9,217 nucleotides of DNA from Planctomycetaceae bacterium (GCA_003445035.1 DLVV01000224.1:1-9217), one strand, 5' to 3'; shown: positions 1-7,801, counted from the first letter of the stretch. The notes: generated from the sequence alone by a model not told the origin. Numbers and translations are program-made.

Positions 1-86
1 CGGCCTGAATCAAACCACTTGCTGACGGTGCGCGGGGCCACCTTGCAGATCTTGGCGACCTGTCCGGTCGTGAAGATAGTTTTCAT
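1..86 (-). CDS. BldC/MerR-like helix-turn-helix regulator, 5' fragment
   Basis: Only the first 28 codons and two bases of the next are in the window; the gene continues past base 1. The visible N-terminus begins MKTIFTTGQVAKICKVAPRT and continues VSKWFDSG, the pattern of a MerR/BldC-type winged-helix domain: a TTGQVAKI first helix, a turn, then a recognition helix with the TVSKWFDSG sequence. From memory, near-identical starts occur on short planctomycete DNA-binding proteins, some with a receiver-like domain; that part cannot be checked here. The ATG at 86 is supported by a GGAG (93-96 on the plus strand as ctcc) spaced 6 nt from it. A putative promoter and a palindromic site lie directly upstream. 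It is separated from smc by about 600 bp, so it is probably its own transcription unit. The DNA-binding call is firm; targets are unknown. Confidence 0.8.
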   Translation of the reverse strand, partial: MKTIFTTGQVAKICKVAPRTVSKWFDSG

Positions 87-92
87 TGCGGG

Positions 93-96
93 CTCC
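93..96 (-). promoter_or_regulatory. Ribosome binding site of the helix-turn-helix gene
   Basis: On the minus strand the sequence reads CTGGAGCCCGCAATG. The GGAG core is 6 nt from the ATG at 86, which supports this start codon. Confidence 0.6.
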
Positions 97-103
97 AGTC
101 GAA

Positions 104-130
104 ATTATCTCAGTCTCAGAGGAACGTCAG
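104..130 (-). promoter_or_regulatory. Putative promoter of the helix-turn-helix gene
   Basis: On the minus strand there is a -10-like GATAAT (104-109), preceded by a poor -35-like CTGACG (125-130) with a short 15-bp spacer. The start point would be near 97, leaving a leader of about 11 nt that contains the GGAG. The spacer holds a tandem CTGAGA CTGAGA (108-119). The weak -35 and short spacer mean that either the promoter needs an activator or this is not the true promoter. Confidence 0.3.
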
Positions 131-133
131 CCC

Positions 134-150
134 GTGGGAACATGTCCCAC
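134..150. promoter_or_regulatory. Perfect dyad GTGGGA-N5-TCCCAC, operator-like
   Basis: The plus strand reads GTGGGAACATGTCCCAC: two perfect 6-bp half-sites separated by 5 nt, with ACATGT at the centre. It ends 3 bp upstream of the putative -35 (125-130), and its centre is about 45 bp upstream of the predicted start point. That is where an activator touching RNA polymerase, or an autoregulator, often binds. The regulator is unknown. The dyad itself is directly visible; its function is inferred. Confidence 0.4.
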
Positions 151-428
151 TCGGTCTTGGGTCTACCCACCAGCCGTCCTAGGCAGTTGCGTCGGATGAC
201 TGGGTTGACCAGGTTCTTGTCGATCTGCACCAACCCGAGATGTTGGCCGGGATCCACGAGAACGGGCCGCTTGGATCTCTCCTCGAAACGTTCCTCCGGA
301 ATTGTCGTATCCACCAATGCGGGGAGGTGGGACCGAGAGTTTGTTACCAGAGCCTCCTGCTTCCGGGATGGGTCACCCCCGGAGTCCGTTTATCCCCCCC
401 CATCAAAATGAGACCCGTCGAAGTTTCC

Positions 429-478
429 GGTTCTGCCGGTCACGTCCTTGTAACCAGCACAACGCTTGCGGCAGAACC
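429..478. repeat. 10-bp perfect inverted repeat, 30-nt spacer
   Basis: GGTTCTGCCG (429-438) is exactly complementary to CGGCAGAACC (469-478). Inside the 30-nt spacer, TTGT (448-451) and ACAA (459-462) could form a second short stem. Related words recur at 544-584. No T-run follows on either strand, so it is not a standard intrinsic terminator. It could be structure in the smc 3' region or a mobile-repeat remnant. Confidence 0.55.
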
Positions 479-572
479 TTCCGCCTCCACGTGTCTGACC
501 TCTACTTTCGACCTAAGTGAGGGAGGGACTTTAGGATCATTGGCCTTGTAACGGCCGCAAAGCGTCTGACCA

Positions 573-599
573 GACCGGCAGAAGAGTTCTGTTCCGGTC
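573..599. other. Compact hairpin downstream of smc
   Basis: GACCGG (573-578) pairs with CCGGTC (594-599), and CAGAA (579-583) pairs with TTCTG (587-591). The result is an 11-bp stem with a 2-nt TT bulge (592-593) and a 3-nt GAG loop. It begins about 90 nt after the smc stop, so it could end or protect the smc transcript. Neither side has a T-run, so intrinsic termination is doubtful. Confidence 0.45.
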
Positions 600-652
600 C
601 GGCACCAGCGCCATCAAGCACCGCGCAGCCGCAAGGGGGGATCTGCCAGGGT

Positions 653-664
653 CCGGCCGGCCGG
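653..664. repeat. CCGG triple tandem palindrome
   Basis: CCGGCCGGCCGG is fully self-complementary and lies 22 bp past the smc stop codon. It may add structure to the 3' end of the smc transcript, but no T-run accompanies it. It could equally be a chance feature of high-G+C DNA. Confidence 0.4.
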
Positions 665-686
665 CGATCACCCGCTGAGCCGCCGA

Positions 687-3600
687 TTACGCCGCGTCAG
701 TTTCCCCATCCGGAGAAGTCGGCGTAATTTCGCCATCTTCACTGACGTCCTCGAAACGCACCGAAATCCGCTTCGAGACTCCCGGTTGCTCCATCGTCAC
801 CCCGTAGATCACGTCAGCGACGGTCATCGTCCGCTTGCGGTGGGTGATCATGATGAACTGCGTCGTCTCGGCGAATTCGGTGAGCAGAGACGTGTAGCGT
901 TCGATGTTTGCGTCGTCCAGGGCGGCATCGACCTCGTCGAGCACGCAGAAGGGGCTGGGGTTGCTCTTGAAGATCGCCATCACCAAGGCGACGGCCGTCA
1001 GCGTCTTTTCGCCGCCTGAGAGCAGGGACAGGCTACGGAGTTCCTTGCCGGGAGGACGGGCGACGATGTCGATGGCACAGTCGAGCACGTCAGCGTGATC
1101 TTCGAGGATGATGTCGCTTTCTCCGCCACCAAACAGCTTCCGGAACATCTCCTTGAAATGCGTCTGGATGGTGGCGAACGACTCGCGGAACAGCCGTTGG
1201 CTTTCCTCGTCGAGCCGTCTCACGATCTCCTCGAGCGTCGCCTTGGCTTCGACCAGATCCTGCCGCTGGTGTTTCAGGTGCTCGTACCGTTTCTCCAGTT
1301 CCTCGAGATCATCCAGCGCGTCGGTGTTGATGCTCCCCATCATCTTCAGTTTCTGTCTCAGCCGGGACACCTTCGCTTCGAGTTCGTCTCGGACCGTCTC
1401 GAACGTGACACCCGGTGGGGGTTCGATCAGTTCACCCGGCTCGTTCCCGGTCTCCTCCGGCAGCGGATGATGACCTCCGTCCAGATCCGCTTCGGTGCTC
1501 TCCTCGGTGGCCGGTTCCTCCTCCGAATCGCCTGGGAGTTCCTCCCCGGATTGGTCCGTGTCGAGTTCGTGCTGGGTGTCGGGCCGGGAGAGTTCGGCGA
1601 GGTGGAGTTGAAAGGCTGAAGCCTCGGAATGTTCCAGGTCCTCGAGTCCGATCTGGTACTCGTCCCGGAGCCGAGAGTTCATGGCGTCAAACTGTAGGCG
1701 GATTTCCTGGGCCTTGAGTTGTTCCTCGTGCTGTTCTTGCCGGAGTTGTCCGATGTCCTCGAGCAGGTGGTTGTCTTCGGTCGCCAGCCTGGTGCGTTTG
1801 AGCTTCAACCGATTCCGGTCGGCCACCAGGACTTCGATGTCGCGGCCGTGGCGTTCGTCGACGAGTGCCAGTTCGGCGAGTCGATTGCCGGTGTTGAGGA
1901 TCTGGAGGTTGACGTCCTGGTGCTGTTCGGCAGTTTGTCCGAGTCGTCGCCTGGCTTCGTCCAGTTCGTCGGAATGTCGGTCGACGTCTTCGAGTCGCCT
2001 CGTGCAGGCGTCCTGAAGGCTGCTGCGTCGTTCCTCCTGCCGGGTGACTTCGAGTCGAGCCAGGTCGAGCGTTTCTTCCTTGGTGGCTCGCTGTTCCCGA
2101 AGAGTTTCCTGGTCGGCCTGGATCGAGGCGGCCTGGGTCTCGAGTTCCTGTTGTCTCTTGGCGGAGGTGTGTTGTTCCTGTTGCGCGGTATCGAGTTCCT
2201 GCCGACTCGATTGCCGGGACTGCTCGAGTCTCTCCAGTTCGGCGGCGAGGGCTTCGTATTGCTGGCTGGTGTTCTCCAGTTCCCGTTGCTGGTCACGTGC
2301 TTCGGTTTCGACTCGTCCCATCCGGTTCGCGGCGGACTCGCGCTGAGATGTGGCAGCGGTGTGGTCGCATTCGGCCGAGACGAGAGATTCGTCGAGGTCT
2401 CCGAGCTGGTCCTGATCGGATCCGATTTGTGCTTCGAGATCGTCGAGTTCGGTTCGGAGTCGACGGAGTTCGCTGCGCCGCGAGAGTGGTGAGGCGTCGG
2501 TGGAGATGGGACCGGCCATCAGCGTTCCGTCCCGCTCGATCATTTCTCCCTGCAGCGTGACGAACCTGGCGCCCCGCCCCGGGCCGCGTGACAGTCTCAG
2601 GGCATCGGCGAGTGTGTTGACGATCCAGGAGTTGTCCAACAGTCTGCTGATCAACCATCCGTTTCCGTCGTTGGCCTGCACACCGTCGGCGACGGGACCG
2701 ATCACTCCGGGTTGACCCGAGAGGTCCGGCGACGGGGGCGAGTGCGATGCTTCGGGCGCATCGGCGGAGAGAAAACCGACCCGGTCGGTGAGGCGGCTGG
2801 TGTGCTCAAGCAGGTAGTCTCCCAGCGGTGCGAGTTGATCGATGACGATCCACTGAGCGGATTCTCCCAGTGCCACGTCGACCAGCGGTGCTCGTTCGAG
2901 GTCGACTTCCAGGAGGTCCGAGACGCTGCCCCGAATCAGGTTCCAGGGGGCCTGGTCAGAAGTGCGCGCCCGTTCCAGGATCTCCCGGACGCCCAGCCCG
3001 ATGCCCTCCTGGCGTCGTTCGAGTTTCTCGAGTACCCCGATGCGGGCCTGGTGGCCACTGCGTCGTTCGCGGGCGGCGGAGAGTTCCTTGACGGCTTCGT
3101 CCTGCTGGGCCAGCAGGTCGTCACGGATCCGTTTCGCCGCTTTCACGTTGTCGTTGATCGCCTCCAGTTCCGTCTTCAGTTCCGCGACTCGCGATTGCAG
3201 CACTGCGAATGTGTTTTCGCATTCGGCGCGAAGTTCGGCAAATTGTTCGAGTTGCTTGGCGGTTTCTCCCTGGTCAATCTCCAGCGTCCCCAGTCGGCCT
3301 TCCAGTCCCGTCACCTTCTCGTGGCAGGCAGCCACGATGCGAGTCTGTTCGAGCTGGGTTCTCCGGATCGTCTCGAATCTTCCGCGCTCGAGTTCGATCT
3401 GCCGGTTGATCGTCTCGAGTTCCAAAGCGGCCGAATTGCGGTTCCGGGTGGCTTTCTCGAAGGCCTCGACAATTTCCTCGACTTCCAGCTCGGCTCGCTC
3501 ACCCAGCCGTTCGGCCTCTCCGAACCGGTGAGAGAGTCTCGAGGCAATGCGAGTCAGTTCGAGTCGATCACCGTCGAGTTCTTCACCACGTCGTCGCTGG

Positions 3601-4508
3601 TGGCCGACGGTCGCTTCCAGCCTCGCGATCTGCTCGCGTTCGCTTCCCCTGCGGCTCTCGACTCGCCGGATGCGGTCATCCAGCGAGTTGGTGTCCCTGT
3701 CGATTCCCGAGAGCACTCGCTCGGATTCTTGCTTCCGGGTTTCGAGTTCGTTGATTCGGGTGTCGAAGTCCGAGACGATCGTCTCGATCTTGGCGAGCCG
3801 GGCCGAGTGTTCGCGGTAGTCGTCGGCAGCCAGGCCGATCCACCACGTCTTGAGTTCATCGGAGACTCTCCGGAACGTTGTCGCCTTCTGGGCCTGGTTC
3901 CTGGTCGAGTTGAGCTGGACCTCGTCCTTGTCGACGATGTCGGTCAGCCGCAGCAGGTTCTGGCCGACCCGTTCGAGTTTTCTGAGTGCCTCGATCCGCC
4001 GGGCCTTGTAGCGGCTGATCCCGGCGGCTTCCTCGAACACCGTCCGGCGGGTGCTGGGGTTGGCCTGTAGGATGGCTCCGACGCGGCCCTGTTCGATGAT
4101 GCTGTAGGCCGAGCTCCCGGTGCCCAGGAACAGGTTGCGGATGTCCTTCAGTCGGCTGGTTGTGCCGTTGATCAGGTACTCGCTGTCCCCGTTCTGCCAG
4201 ATTCTGCGTCCGATCTGAACCACCGAGGATTCGATCGGCAGCAGCTGGTTCTCGTTGTTGAACGTGAGAGTGGCCTCGGCAAAGCCGGACGACTTCCGTC
4301 CTGACGCCCCATTGAAGATGACGTCGGTCATCTCCTTGCCCCGCATGCTCTTGGGACTCTGGTCGCCGAGGATCCACTTGATCGCGTCGACGACGTTGCT
4401 CTTGCCGCTACCATTGGGTCCGACGATCCCGGTGATTCCGGGATCGAAGTCGAACCGCGTGCGGTCGACGAAGCTCTTGAAGCCGAAAAGGTCGAGAGAC
4501 TGGAGCAT
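687..4508 (-). CDS. smc: Chromosome segregation/condensation ATPase SMC
   Basis: SMC dimers form the core of the bacterial condensin, normally with ScpA and ScpB (not in this window), and organise the nucleoid by ATP-driven loop extrusion. The 1273-residue protein is complete. Residues 1-37 hold the N-terminal head with Walker A GPNGSGKS (30-37); the Q-loop region YSIIEQGRV is near 135-143. Coiled coil spans about 165-500. The hinge spans about 505-680. A second coiled coil spans about 680-970 and resumes at 1036-1110. The C-terminal head has the ABC signature LSGGEK (1163-1168), Walker B with LDEVD (1190-1194) and the switch His in ITHRK (about 1223). An acidic, Pro-rich insertion fills about 975-1035, and the tail is acidic too. 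It is somewhat longer than the usual 1150-1200 residues, mainly because of the insertion. The start (LFGFKSF near the N-terminus) matches the family. It lies 8 nt after the upstream stop with no Shine-Dalgarno, so coupling is likely. Confidence 0.97.
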   Translation of the reverse strand: MLQSLDLFGFKSFVDRTRFDFDPGITGIVGPNGSGKSNVVDAIKWILGDQSPKSMRGKEMTDVIFNGASGRKSSGFAEATLTFNNENQLLPIESSVVQIGRRIWQNGDSEYLINGTTSRLKDIRNLFLGTGSSAYSIIEQGRVGAILQANPSTRRTVFEEAAGISRYKARRIEALRKLERVGQNLLRLTDIVDKDEVQLNSTRNQAQKATTFRRVSDELKTWWIGLAADDYREHSARLAKIETIVSDFDTRINELETRKQESERVLSGIDRDTNSLDDRIRRVESRRGSEREQIARLEATVGHQRRRGEELDGDRLELTRIASRLSHRFGEAERLGERAELEVEEIVEAFEKATRNRNSAALELETINRQIELERGRFETIRRTQLEQTRIVAACHEKVTGLEGRLGTLEIDQGETAKQLEQFAELRAECENTFAVLQSRVAELKTELEAINDNVKAAKRIRDDLLAQQDEAVKELSAARERRSGHQARIGVLEKLERRQEGIGLGVREILERARTSDQAPWNLIRGSVSDLLEVDLERAPLVDVALGESAQWIVIDQLAPLGDYLLEHTSRLTDRVGFLSADAPEASHSPPSPDLSGQPGVIGPVADGVQANDGNGWLISRLLDNSWIVNTLADALRLSRGPGRGARFVTLQGEMIERDGTLMAGPISTDASPLSRRSELRRLRTELDDLEAQIGSDQDQLGDLDESLVSAECDHTAATSQRESAANRMGRVETEARDQQRELENTSQQYEALAAELERLEQSRQSSRQELDTAQQEQHTSAKRQQELETQAASIQADQETLREQRATKEETLDLARLEVTRQEERRSSLQDACTRRLEDVDRHSDELDEARRRLGQTAEQHQDVNLQILNTGNRLAELALVDERHGRDIEVLVADRNRLKLKRTRLATEDNHLLEDIGQLRQEQHEEQLKAQEIRLQFDAMNSRLRDEYQIGLEDLEHSEASAFQLHLAELSRPDTQHELDTDQSGEELPGDSEEEPATEESTEADLDGGHHPLPEETGNEPGELIEPPPGVTFETVRDELEAKVSRLRQKLKMMGSINTDALDDLEELEKRYEHLKHQRQDLVEAKATLEEIVRRLDEESQRLFRESFATIQTHFKEMFRKLFGGGESDIILEDHADVLDCAIDIVARPPGKELRSLSLLSGGEKTLTAVALVMAIFKSNPSPFCVLDEVDAALDDANIERYTSLLTEFAETTQFIMITHRKRTMTVADVIYGVTMEQPGVSKRISVRFEDVSEDGEITPTSPDGETDAA

Positions 4509-4516
4509 CCGGGGGG

Positions 4517-6658
4517 TTAGCGGAAGAGCTTCTCCAGGAACGGGAACCGGGATCCCGAGTCGTCCTGTGATCGAGTTTCGGGTTCGGAGGTTTGGTCGGT
4601 GGCTCGGCGATCGGCCAGGCTGGCTGATCCGTCAGCCTTTTCCTGCGATGGGTTCTCCGGGTCGTCCTGCTCTGGGCCGGTCCCCGCCGGGTTCAGCTCC
4701 TCTGGGTCCTCGCTCGAATCCGGATTGTCCGCAGATCCGGGGGCGGAACTCGATTGCACCGTCGAGAAGAGGTTGGGGGTGCTTTTGGCCGAGCCGAGCG
4801 TGGTGCGTGTTCCGGTCTTCGGGCCCCCTCCCCGGAAAAAGACACGACCGGTTCGAGGCACGGAGTCGATGGCGATCTGGCCCGCCACGTTCTGTTGCCG
4901 CTGGGCCTGAACAAGCATCTGGATGATGTCGGGATAGGACGCTCCCAGTTCGACGGTCGTCCGGATCACGTCGGCGATCCGTGTCGAAACGGTCCGTCGG
5001 ACGGGGGGACGCCCGACCTGGTAGCGGCTGATGGTGACCTTCGGCGAGCCGGATTGGGCGTTGATCCAGATGTGGTTTCCGGCCTGGATGGCCAGCGGGG
5101 TCCTGAGTTTCTGGTCGGTCCCGAACAACACGATCTCGGGCCGCTGCAACTGGGTCAGGTGGATCAGTGGGCGACCGTTGGCCTGGACCTCGTGCAGGGT
5201 GAACAGGTCACGGACCTTTTCTCCACGGATCGTCGGATCGAGTCGATCCCGCGTCCACAGTGCCCGGAAGGCTCCGTACTGCAGTTCGGCGCTCTGTTTC
5301 AACTGGCCGGCGGCCTGGCAGCGAGGGCAGGGGCCTTCGATCGGGTTGCCCTGGTGCGAACAGCCATCGGTGTCACAAATCACCAGGGGTTTCAGCAGTT
5401 TCCGGAGCAACAACTGTGACGGGGCGTCTTCGAGTGTGCTGAGGGCGGCCAGCGCGTAGACCCGAAAAGCCCGCTCGTGCCTGGCCGCTTCTGCCAGCAC
5501 GTTGGCTCCCGAGTTGTCGTCGAGGTAGGCCAGGGCGGTGGCGGCGTGGAAGCGGACCTCGAAGTCCGCGTGGTCCAGGGCCGGCTTGAGGAATGGGATC
5601 GCCTTGGGACCGATCGCCTCCAGTGCCAGGGAGGTCTCACGAGACAACTCGACCTTTTGGAGTTGCCCGGTGAGTTGTTGCATCCGCACCTGGCGTTGCA
5701 CGTCGTCCTCTCGCATGGCGATCTTGCGGATCACCTGCAGGTAACGGGGGAAGTTGTCCCGGTACTTGGGATGAACCTTCAGCACGATCGTGCGGTCGGT
5801 TTTCGGATTGGCCAGGGGTTCACGGACTCCGTGCCGGTTGTACGCGTAAAACCGGGTGCCGACTCGTTCGGCGATGCGTTTGGCCATTCGCACGCTGCGA
5901 TAACGGTTCTTGAGTGCCACTGTCAGGTCGCGATCACGACGGGAGATCCCGCCGCCGGGCACCCGGCCCCGACGGACGACCCCGGCGAGTTCGCCGATAT
6001 CGCCCTCGCCGTGAGAAATCAGGACGTGCCCCTTGGCTCGTGCGAAGACGTGTCCGGAGAGCACCCCCTCCCCGGGGACGAGAGCCCGTTCTGAGACGTC
6101 GGCTTCCATCAGCCAGCCACCGTTGAGACTGGTGGCCTCGCTGCCGGGCGGCAGTCGAACCTCGACATCAAACGACTCCCCCTTGCGGATCAGCGGCGGC
6201 AGGTAGGCTCGTACGATGACCAGGGCCGTGCGAGGAGACCTCAGCAGGGCCTTGGGGCTGGGAACGTCTCGTCGTTGGATGTCCTTGAGCAGGGCCATTC
6301 GGAACGGCGACGGTTTGGGGTCCCCACCGGTTCCGTCCAAACCGGTGACCAGCCCGACCCCTTCCAGCGTGATCATGCCCAGCCCGCTGATCGAAACGTA
6401 GTCGCCGACCGAAGACGGATTCGCGTCCGAATTCTTCGAGCCGGCTGCGTCACCGGGACTCTGGGATCGGCTGGACCAGTTCCACGAGTTGGGCCACCAA
6501 CCGTTGCCGGAATTGAGGAGCCCGCCGCCACGGCATCCGATCGTCGCCATCAGACAGGCGGTGGCCAGCACCAGGCAGCGACCGGGTGTCGAGGGAACCG
6601 CTTTCCGGTTGGGTTGGCCGCCAGGATGCGATCGGGGGAGAAGTTGCGAGGAGTTCAT
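4517..6658 (-). CDS. FlgI-like lipoprotein with HEAT repeats (non-canonical P-ring homologue)
   Basis: This 713-residue protein carries a FlgI-type domain. Residues 86-330 resemble flagellar P-ring protein: [12 protein letters not shown] (101-112), an [20 protein letters not shown] stretch (151-170), and SLNGGWL (177-183). The matching C-terminal part is about 560-610 ([11 protein letters not shown]). Between them lie HEAT-like helices (about 340-420 and 455-472) interrupted by a cysteine-rich insertion (C428, C433, C444, C447). The N-terminus has a basic stretch, a hydrophobic core and a lipobox-like ATIGC ending at C42, suggesting a lipid-anchored envelope protein. Residues about 612-713 are Ser/Pro/Asp/Glu-rich, ending FPFLEKLFR. 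True FlgI is about 370 residues, is not a lipoprotein, and sits among flagellar genes; no flagellar gene is seen here, so a P-ring role is unlikely. ATG at 6658 is chosen over an upstream GTG at 6742 because GGAG (6667-6670) precedes it by 8 nt and the extra 28 residues are not signal-like. Actual role unknown. Confidence 0.85.
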   Translation of the reverse strand: MNSSQLLPRSHPGGQPNRKAVPSTPGRCLVLATACLMATIGCRGGGLLNSGNGWWPNSWNWSSRSQSPGDAAGSKNSDANPSSVGDYVSISGLGMITLEGVGLVTGLDGTGGDPKPSPFRMALLKDIQRRDVPSPKALLRSPRTALVIVRAYLPPLIRKGESFDVEVRLPPGSEATSLNGGWLMEADVSERALVPGEGVLSGHVFARAKGHVLISHGEGDIGELAGVVRRGRVPGGGISRRDRDLTVALKNRYRSVRMAKRIAERVGTRFYAYNRHGVREPLANPKTDRTIVLKVHPKYRDNFPRYLQVIRKIAMREDDVQRQVRMQQLTGQLQKVELSRETSLALEAIGPKAIPFLKPALDHADFEVRFHAATALAYLDDNSGANVLAEAARHERAFRVYALAALSTLEDAPSQLLLRKLLKPLVICDTDGCSHQGNPIEGPCPRCQAAGQLKQSAELQYGAFRALWTRDRLDPTIRGEKVRDLFTLHEVQANGRPLIHLTQLQRPEIVLFGTDQKLRTPLAIQAGNHIWINAQSGSPKVTISRYQVGRPPVRRTVSTRIADVIRTTVELGASYPDIIQMLVQAQRQQNVAGQIAIDSVPRTGRVFFRGGGPKTGTRTTLGSAKSTPNLFSTVQSSSAPGSADNPDSSEDPEELNPAGTGPEQDDPENPSQEKADGSASLADRRATDQTSEPETRSQDDSGSRFPFLEKLFR

Positions 6659-6661
6659 CCG

Positions 6662-6714
6662 TGAGGCTCCGTTGGCGCAAAACACCGGGTTCCCGTCGCT
6701 GGCAACGGACCTCA
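6662..6714 (-). promoter_or_regulatory. Leader hairpin that buries the ribosome binding site
   Basis: In the mRNA, TGAGG/CCTCA (6662-6666 with 6710-6714) and TCCGTTG/CAACGGA (6668-6674 with 6703-6709) form a 12-bp stem broken by a single bulged base at 6667. The 28-nt loop is 6675-6702. The GGAG ribosome binding site (6667-6670) falls in the 3' arm, with three bases paired and one bulged. The stem ends 3 nt before the ATG at 6658. The pairing is directly visible; translational control is inferred. Confidence 0.5.
6667..6670 (-). promoter_or_regulatory. Ribosome binding site deciding the FlgI-like start
   Basis: The minus strand reads CGGAGCCTCACGGATG. GGAG is 8 nt from the ATG at 6658, whereas nothing like it precedes the in-frame GTG at 6742. 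It lies in the 3' arm of the leader hairpin. Confidence 0.65.
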
Positions 6715-6805
6715 GGCGCGAGGCCACGTCGGGAAGTGACACGACGGGGTGTTGGGAGTGCAGGAGTGGTGAGTGTGAAGTGAGAGAATCTGCTGAGTCG
6801 GCGGG

Positions 6806-6834
6806 AAGATAGGATTCCGCCTGTTGCCGGTCAA
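6806..6834 (-). promoter_or_regulatory. Sigma70-type promoter of the FlgI-like gene and smc
   Basis: On the minus strand, TTGACC (6829-6834, five of six matches to TTGACA) and TATCTT (6806-6811, four of six matches to TATAAT) are separated by exactly 17 bp. The predicted start point near 6799 gives a leader of about 140 nt ahead of the ATG at 6658. It sits between the exbB-like stop and the FlgI-like gene, so these two halves of the window are probably separate transcription units, though read-through is possible. CCGGTC (6827-6832) and GACCGG (6840-6845) form a small inverted repeat over the -35. Confidence 0.6.
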
Positions 6835-6839
6835 GATGA

Positions 6840-6878
6840 GACCGGGATCGACCAGTCCGAAGCGAGGGACCGGGATCG
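6840..6878. repeat. 11-bp direct repeat upstream of the promoter
   Basis: GACCGGGATCG occurs at 6840-6850 and again at 6868-6878, 28 bp apart (about 2.7 helical turns). The first copy starts 6 bp upstream of the -35 box. It could be a pair of regulator sites for the promoter, or a chance duplication between the exbB-like stop and the promoter. No terminator-like T-run is seen for the exbB-like gene. Confidence 0.45.
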
Positions 6879-6880
6879 GG

Positions 6881-7801
6881 TCAGATCGCCTGCTTGGAAC
6901 CGCCACCGGATCCGCGACGTCTCCGCGGCTGCGAGGCGAGTGCCTCGGCCGAGATCGACTGGACCACATTCTGAGCCAGGTAGTCCATTTCCATCACCAG
7001 CGTGTCGACACGTCCCGAGAGGAACATGTACATGATCAGCGTGGGGATGGCGATCAACAGGCCGCCGGCAGTCGTCAGCAGTGCCAGCGAAATGCCCACG
7101 GCCAGCTGTTCGGTTTTCCCCATCGAGCCGGCCGTGGCGATGTCGTTGAACGCCTGGATCATGCCCAGTACCGTTCCCAGCAGTCCCAGCAACGGGGTCA
7201 CGGTGGCGACGCCATTGAGGACCCTGAGGTGAGCCCGCAGCTCGCTGACCTGCCGCTCGCCTCCATCAATGATCGCCTGTTCAACCTCGACACTCGACTT
7301 GCCCCACTTGCGGATGCCGTGGGCGAACACGGCGGCGACCGGGCTGTCGCTTTGCTGGCACAGTTTCAACGCGCTGTCGCGGTCGAGCTTGCCCTGGTGG
7401 AGGTGTTCGAGGAACCGTTCCACGAACGGCTTGGGGATCACCCGGCTTCGTTTCAGCACCACCAGACGCTCGACGCTGAACCACAACGCGATCAGGGTCG
7501 CTACGGCAAAGGGAGCCAGGAACGCCCAGCCCATCCAGCCCAGCTGCTTCATGATGCCGATCGGATCGGTCGGCAAGTTGACGTTGTCCTCTGCGGGAGC
7601 CGCCGCCGGTTCAGGTGTTGCTGCCGGAACGGTTTCACTGGACTCCGGTGAGCCGTCCTGGGCGGCGACCACGCCTCCAACGAGCACCAGCAGGAGGACC
7701 GGCAGCAATGGACGGATCCGGCGCCACGCCGATTCGGTCGCTACAGGAGCCGACTGTCGGTCGGTATCGAGCCGCCGTGAGGTCGATGGAGAACGTGTCA
7801 T
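6881..7801 (-). CDS. ExbB/TolQ/MotA-family proton-channel subunit
   Basis: The 306-residue inner-membrane protein belongs to the MotA/TolQ/ExbB family, which with an ExbD/TolR partner uses the proton gradient to power envelope processes. Residues 31-47 form a hydrophobic segment ending VVAAQD, a likely cleaved signal or extra anchor. An Ala/Pro/Glu-rich linker follows (50-78). Transmembrane segments are about 88-110, 200-220 and 235-260, with a cytoplasmic region of about 115-198. The family hallmark [17 protein letters not shown] (202-218) and [13 protein letters not shown] (241-253) are present, including the polar Thr residues of the last helix. The C-terminus is basic (RRRRGSGGG). Its ATG overlaps the stop of the upstream TPR gene by ATGA, and no Shine-Dalgarno is visible, so translation is probably coupled. 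No exbD/tolR follows. Whether it is closer to TolQ or ExbB cannot be decided here. Confidence 0.92.
   Translation of the reverse strand: MTRSPSTSRRLDTDRQSAPVATESAWRRIRPLLPVLLLVLVGGVVAAQDGSPESSETVPAATPEPAAAPAEDNVNLPTDPIGIMKQLGWMGWAFLAPFAVATLIALWFSVERLVVLKRSRVIPKPFVERFLEHLHQGKLDRDSALKLCQQSDSPVAAVFAHGIRKWGKSSVEVEQAIIDGGERQVSELRAHLRVLNGVATVTPLLGLLGTVLGMIQAFNDIATAGSMGKTEQLAVGISLALLTTAGGLLIAIPTLIMYMFLSGRVDTLVMEMDYLAQNVVQSISAEALASQPRRRRGSGGGSKQAI

Larger units (their letters stand above)
87..686. other. Long intergenic gap between smc and the regulator
   Basis: About 600 bp separate the smc stop from the start of the helix-turn-helix gene. No open frame here has a convincing start and ribosome binding site. 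The gap holds a putative promoter and dyad at its left end, a C8 run (394-401), a 6-bp stem TCCGGG/CCCGGA (362-367 and 378-383), a 10-bp inverted repeat (429-438 and 469-478), duplicated short words, a compact hairpin (573-599) and a CCGG-tandem palindrome (653-664). No tRNA T-loop, SRP RNA core or U-tract terminator was recognised. It must contain the end of the smc transcript and the start of the next one; a small RNA or a decayed gene cannot be excluded. Confidence 0.6.

Noticed and set aside
394..401. C8 homopolymer as a phase-variation tract
   Set aside because: It lies in noncoding sequence and not at a spacing likely to tune a recognised promoter. Sequencing length error is also possible.
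19..551. Overlapping plus-strand frames in the left gap (130, 103 and 72 codons)
   Set aside because: They overlap one another and the regulator's start, lack ribosome binding sites and have Arg/Ser/Pro-rich shadow composition.
573..599. Rho-independent terminator of smc
   Set aside because: The stem is good but no T-run follows on the minus strand, so it is reported only as a hairpin.
1719..2492. Plus-strand open frame of 257 codons opposite smc
   Set aside because: Same cause: complement of coiled-coil codons such as GAACTCGAG, giving a repetitive Phe/Leu/Glu/Val composition and no family match.
2712..4070. Long plus-strand open frame (452 codons) opposite smc
   Set aside because: It is antisense to the coiled-coil part of smc, whose biased Glu/Leu/Arg codons keep the opposite frame open. 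It is rich in Phe/Asp/Gly/Val/Arg without any recognisable domain, and smc is beyond doubt.
4511..4516. G6 run just before the smc start as a slippery or phase-variable site
   Set aside because: It lies in the 8-nt gap between the two genes, outside both frames, and six bases is short for a variable tract.
5477..6094. Plus-strand open frame of 205 codons opposite the FlgI-like gene
   Set aside because: Antisense to a clearly recognisable protein, no visible ribosome binding site, no recognisable motifs.
6659..6742. 28-residue N-terminal extension of the FlgI-like protein from GTG 6742
   Set aside because: No Shine-Dalgarno precedes the GTG, and the extension would push the signal sequence about 50 residues inward. 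The ATG at 6658 has GGAG at good spacing.
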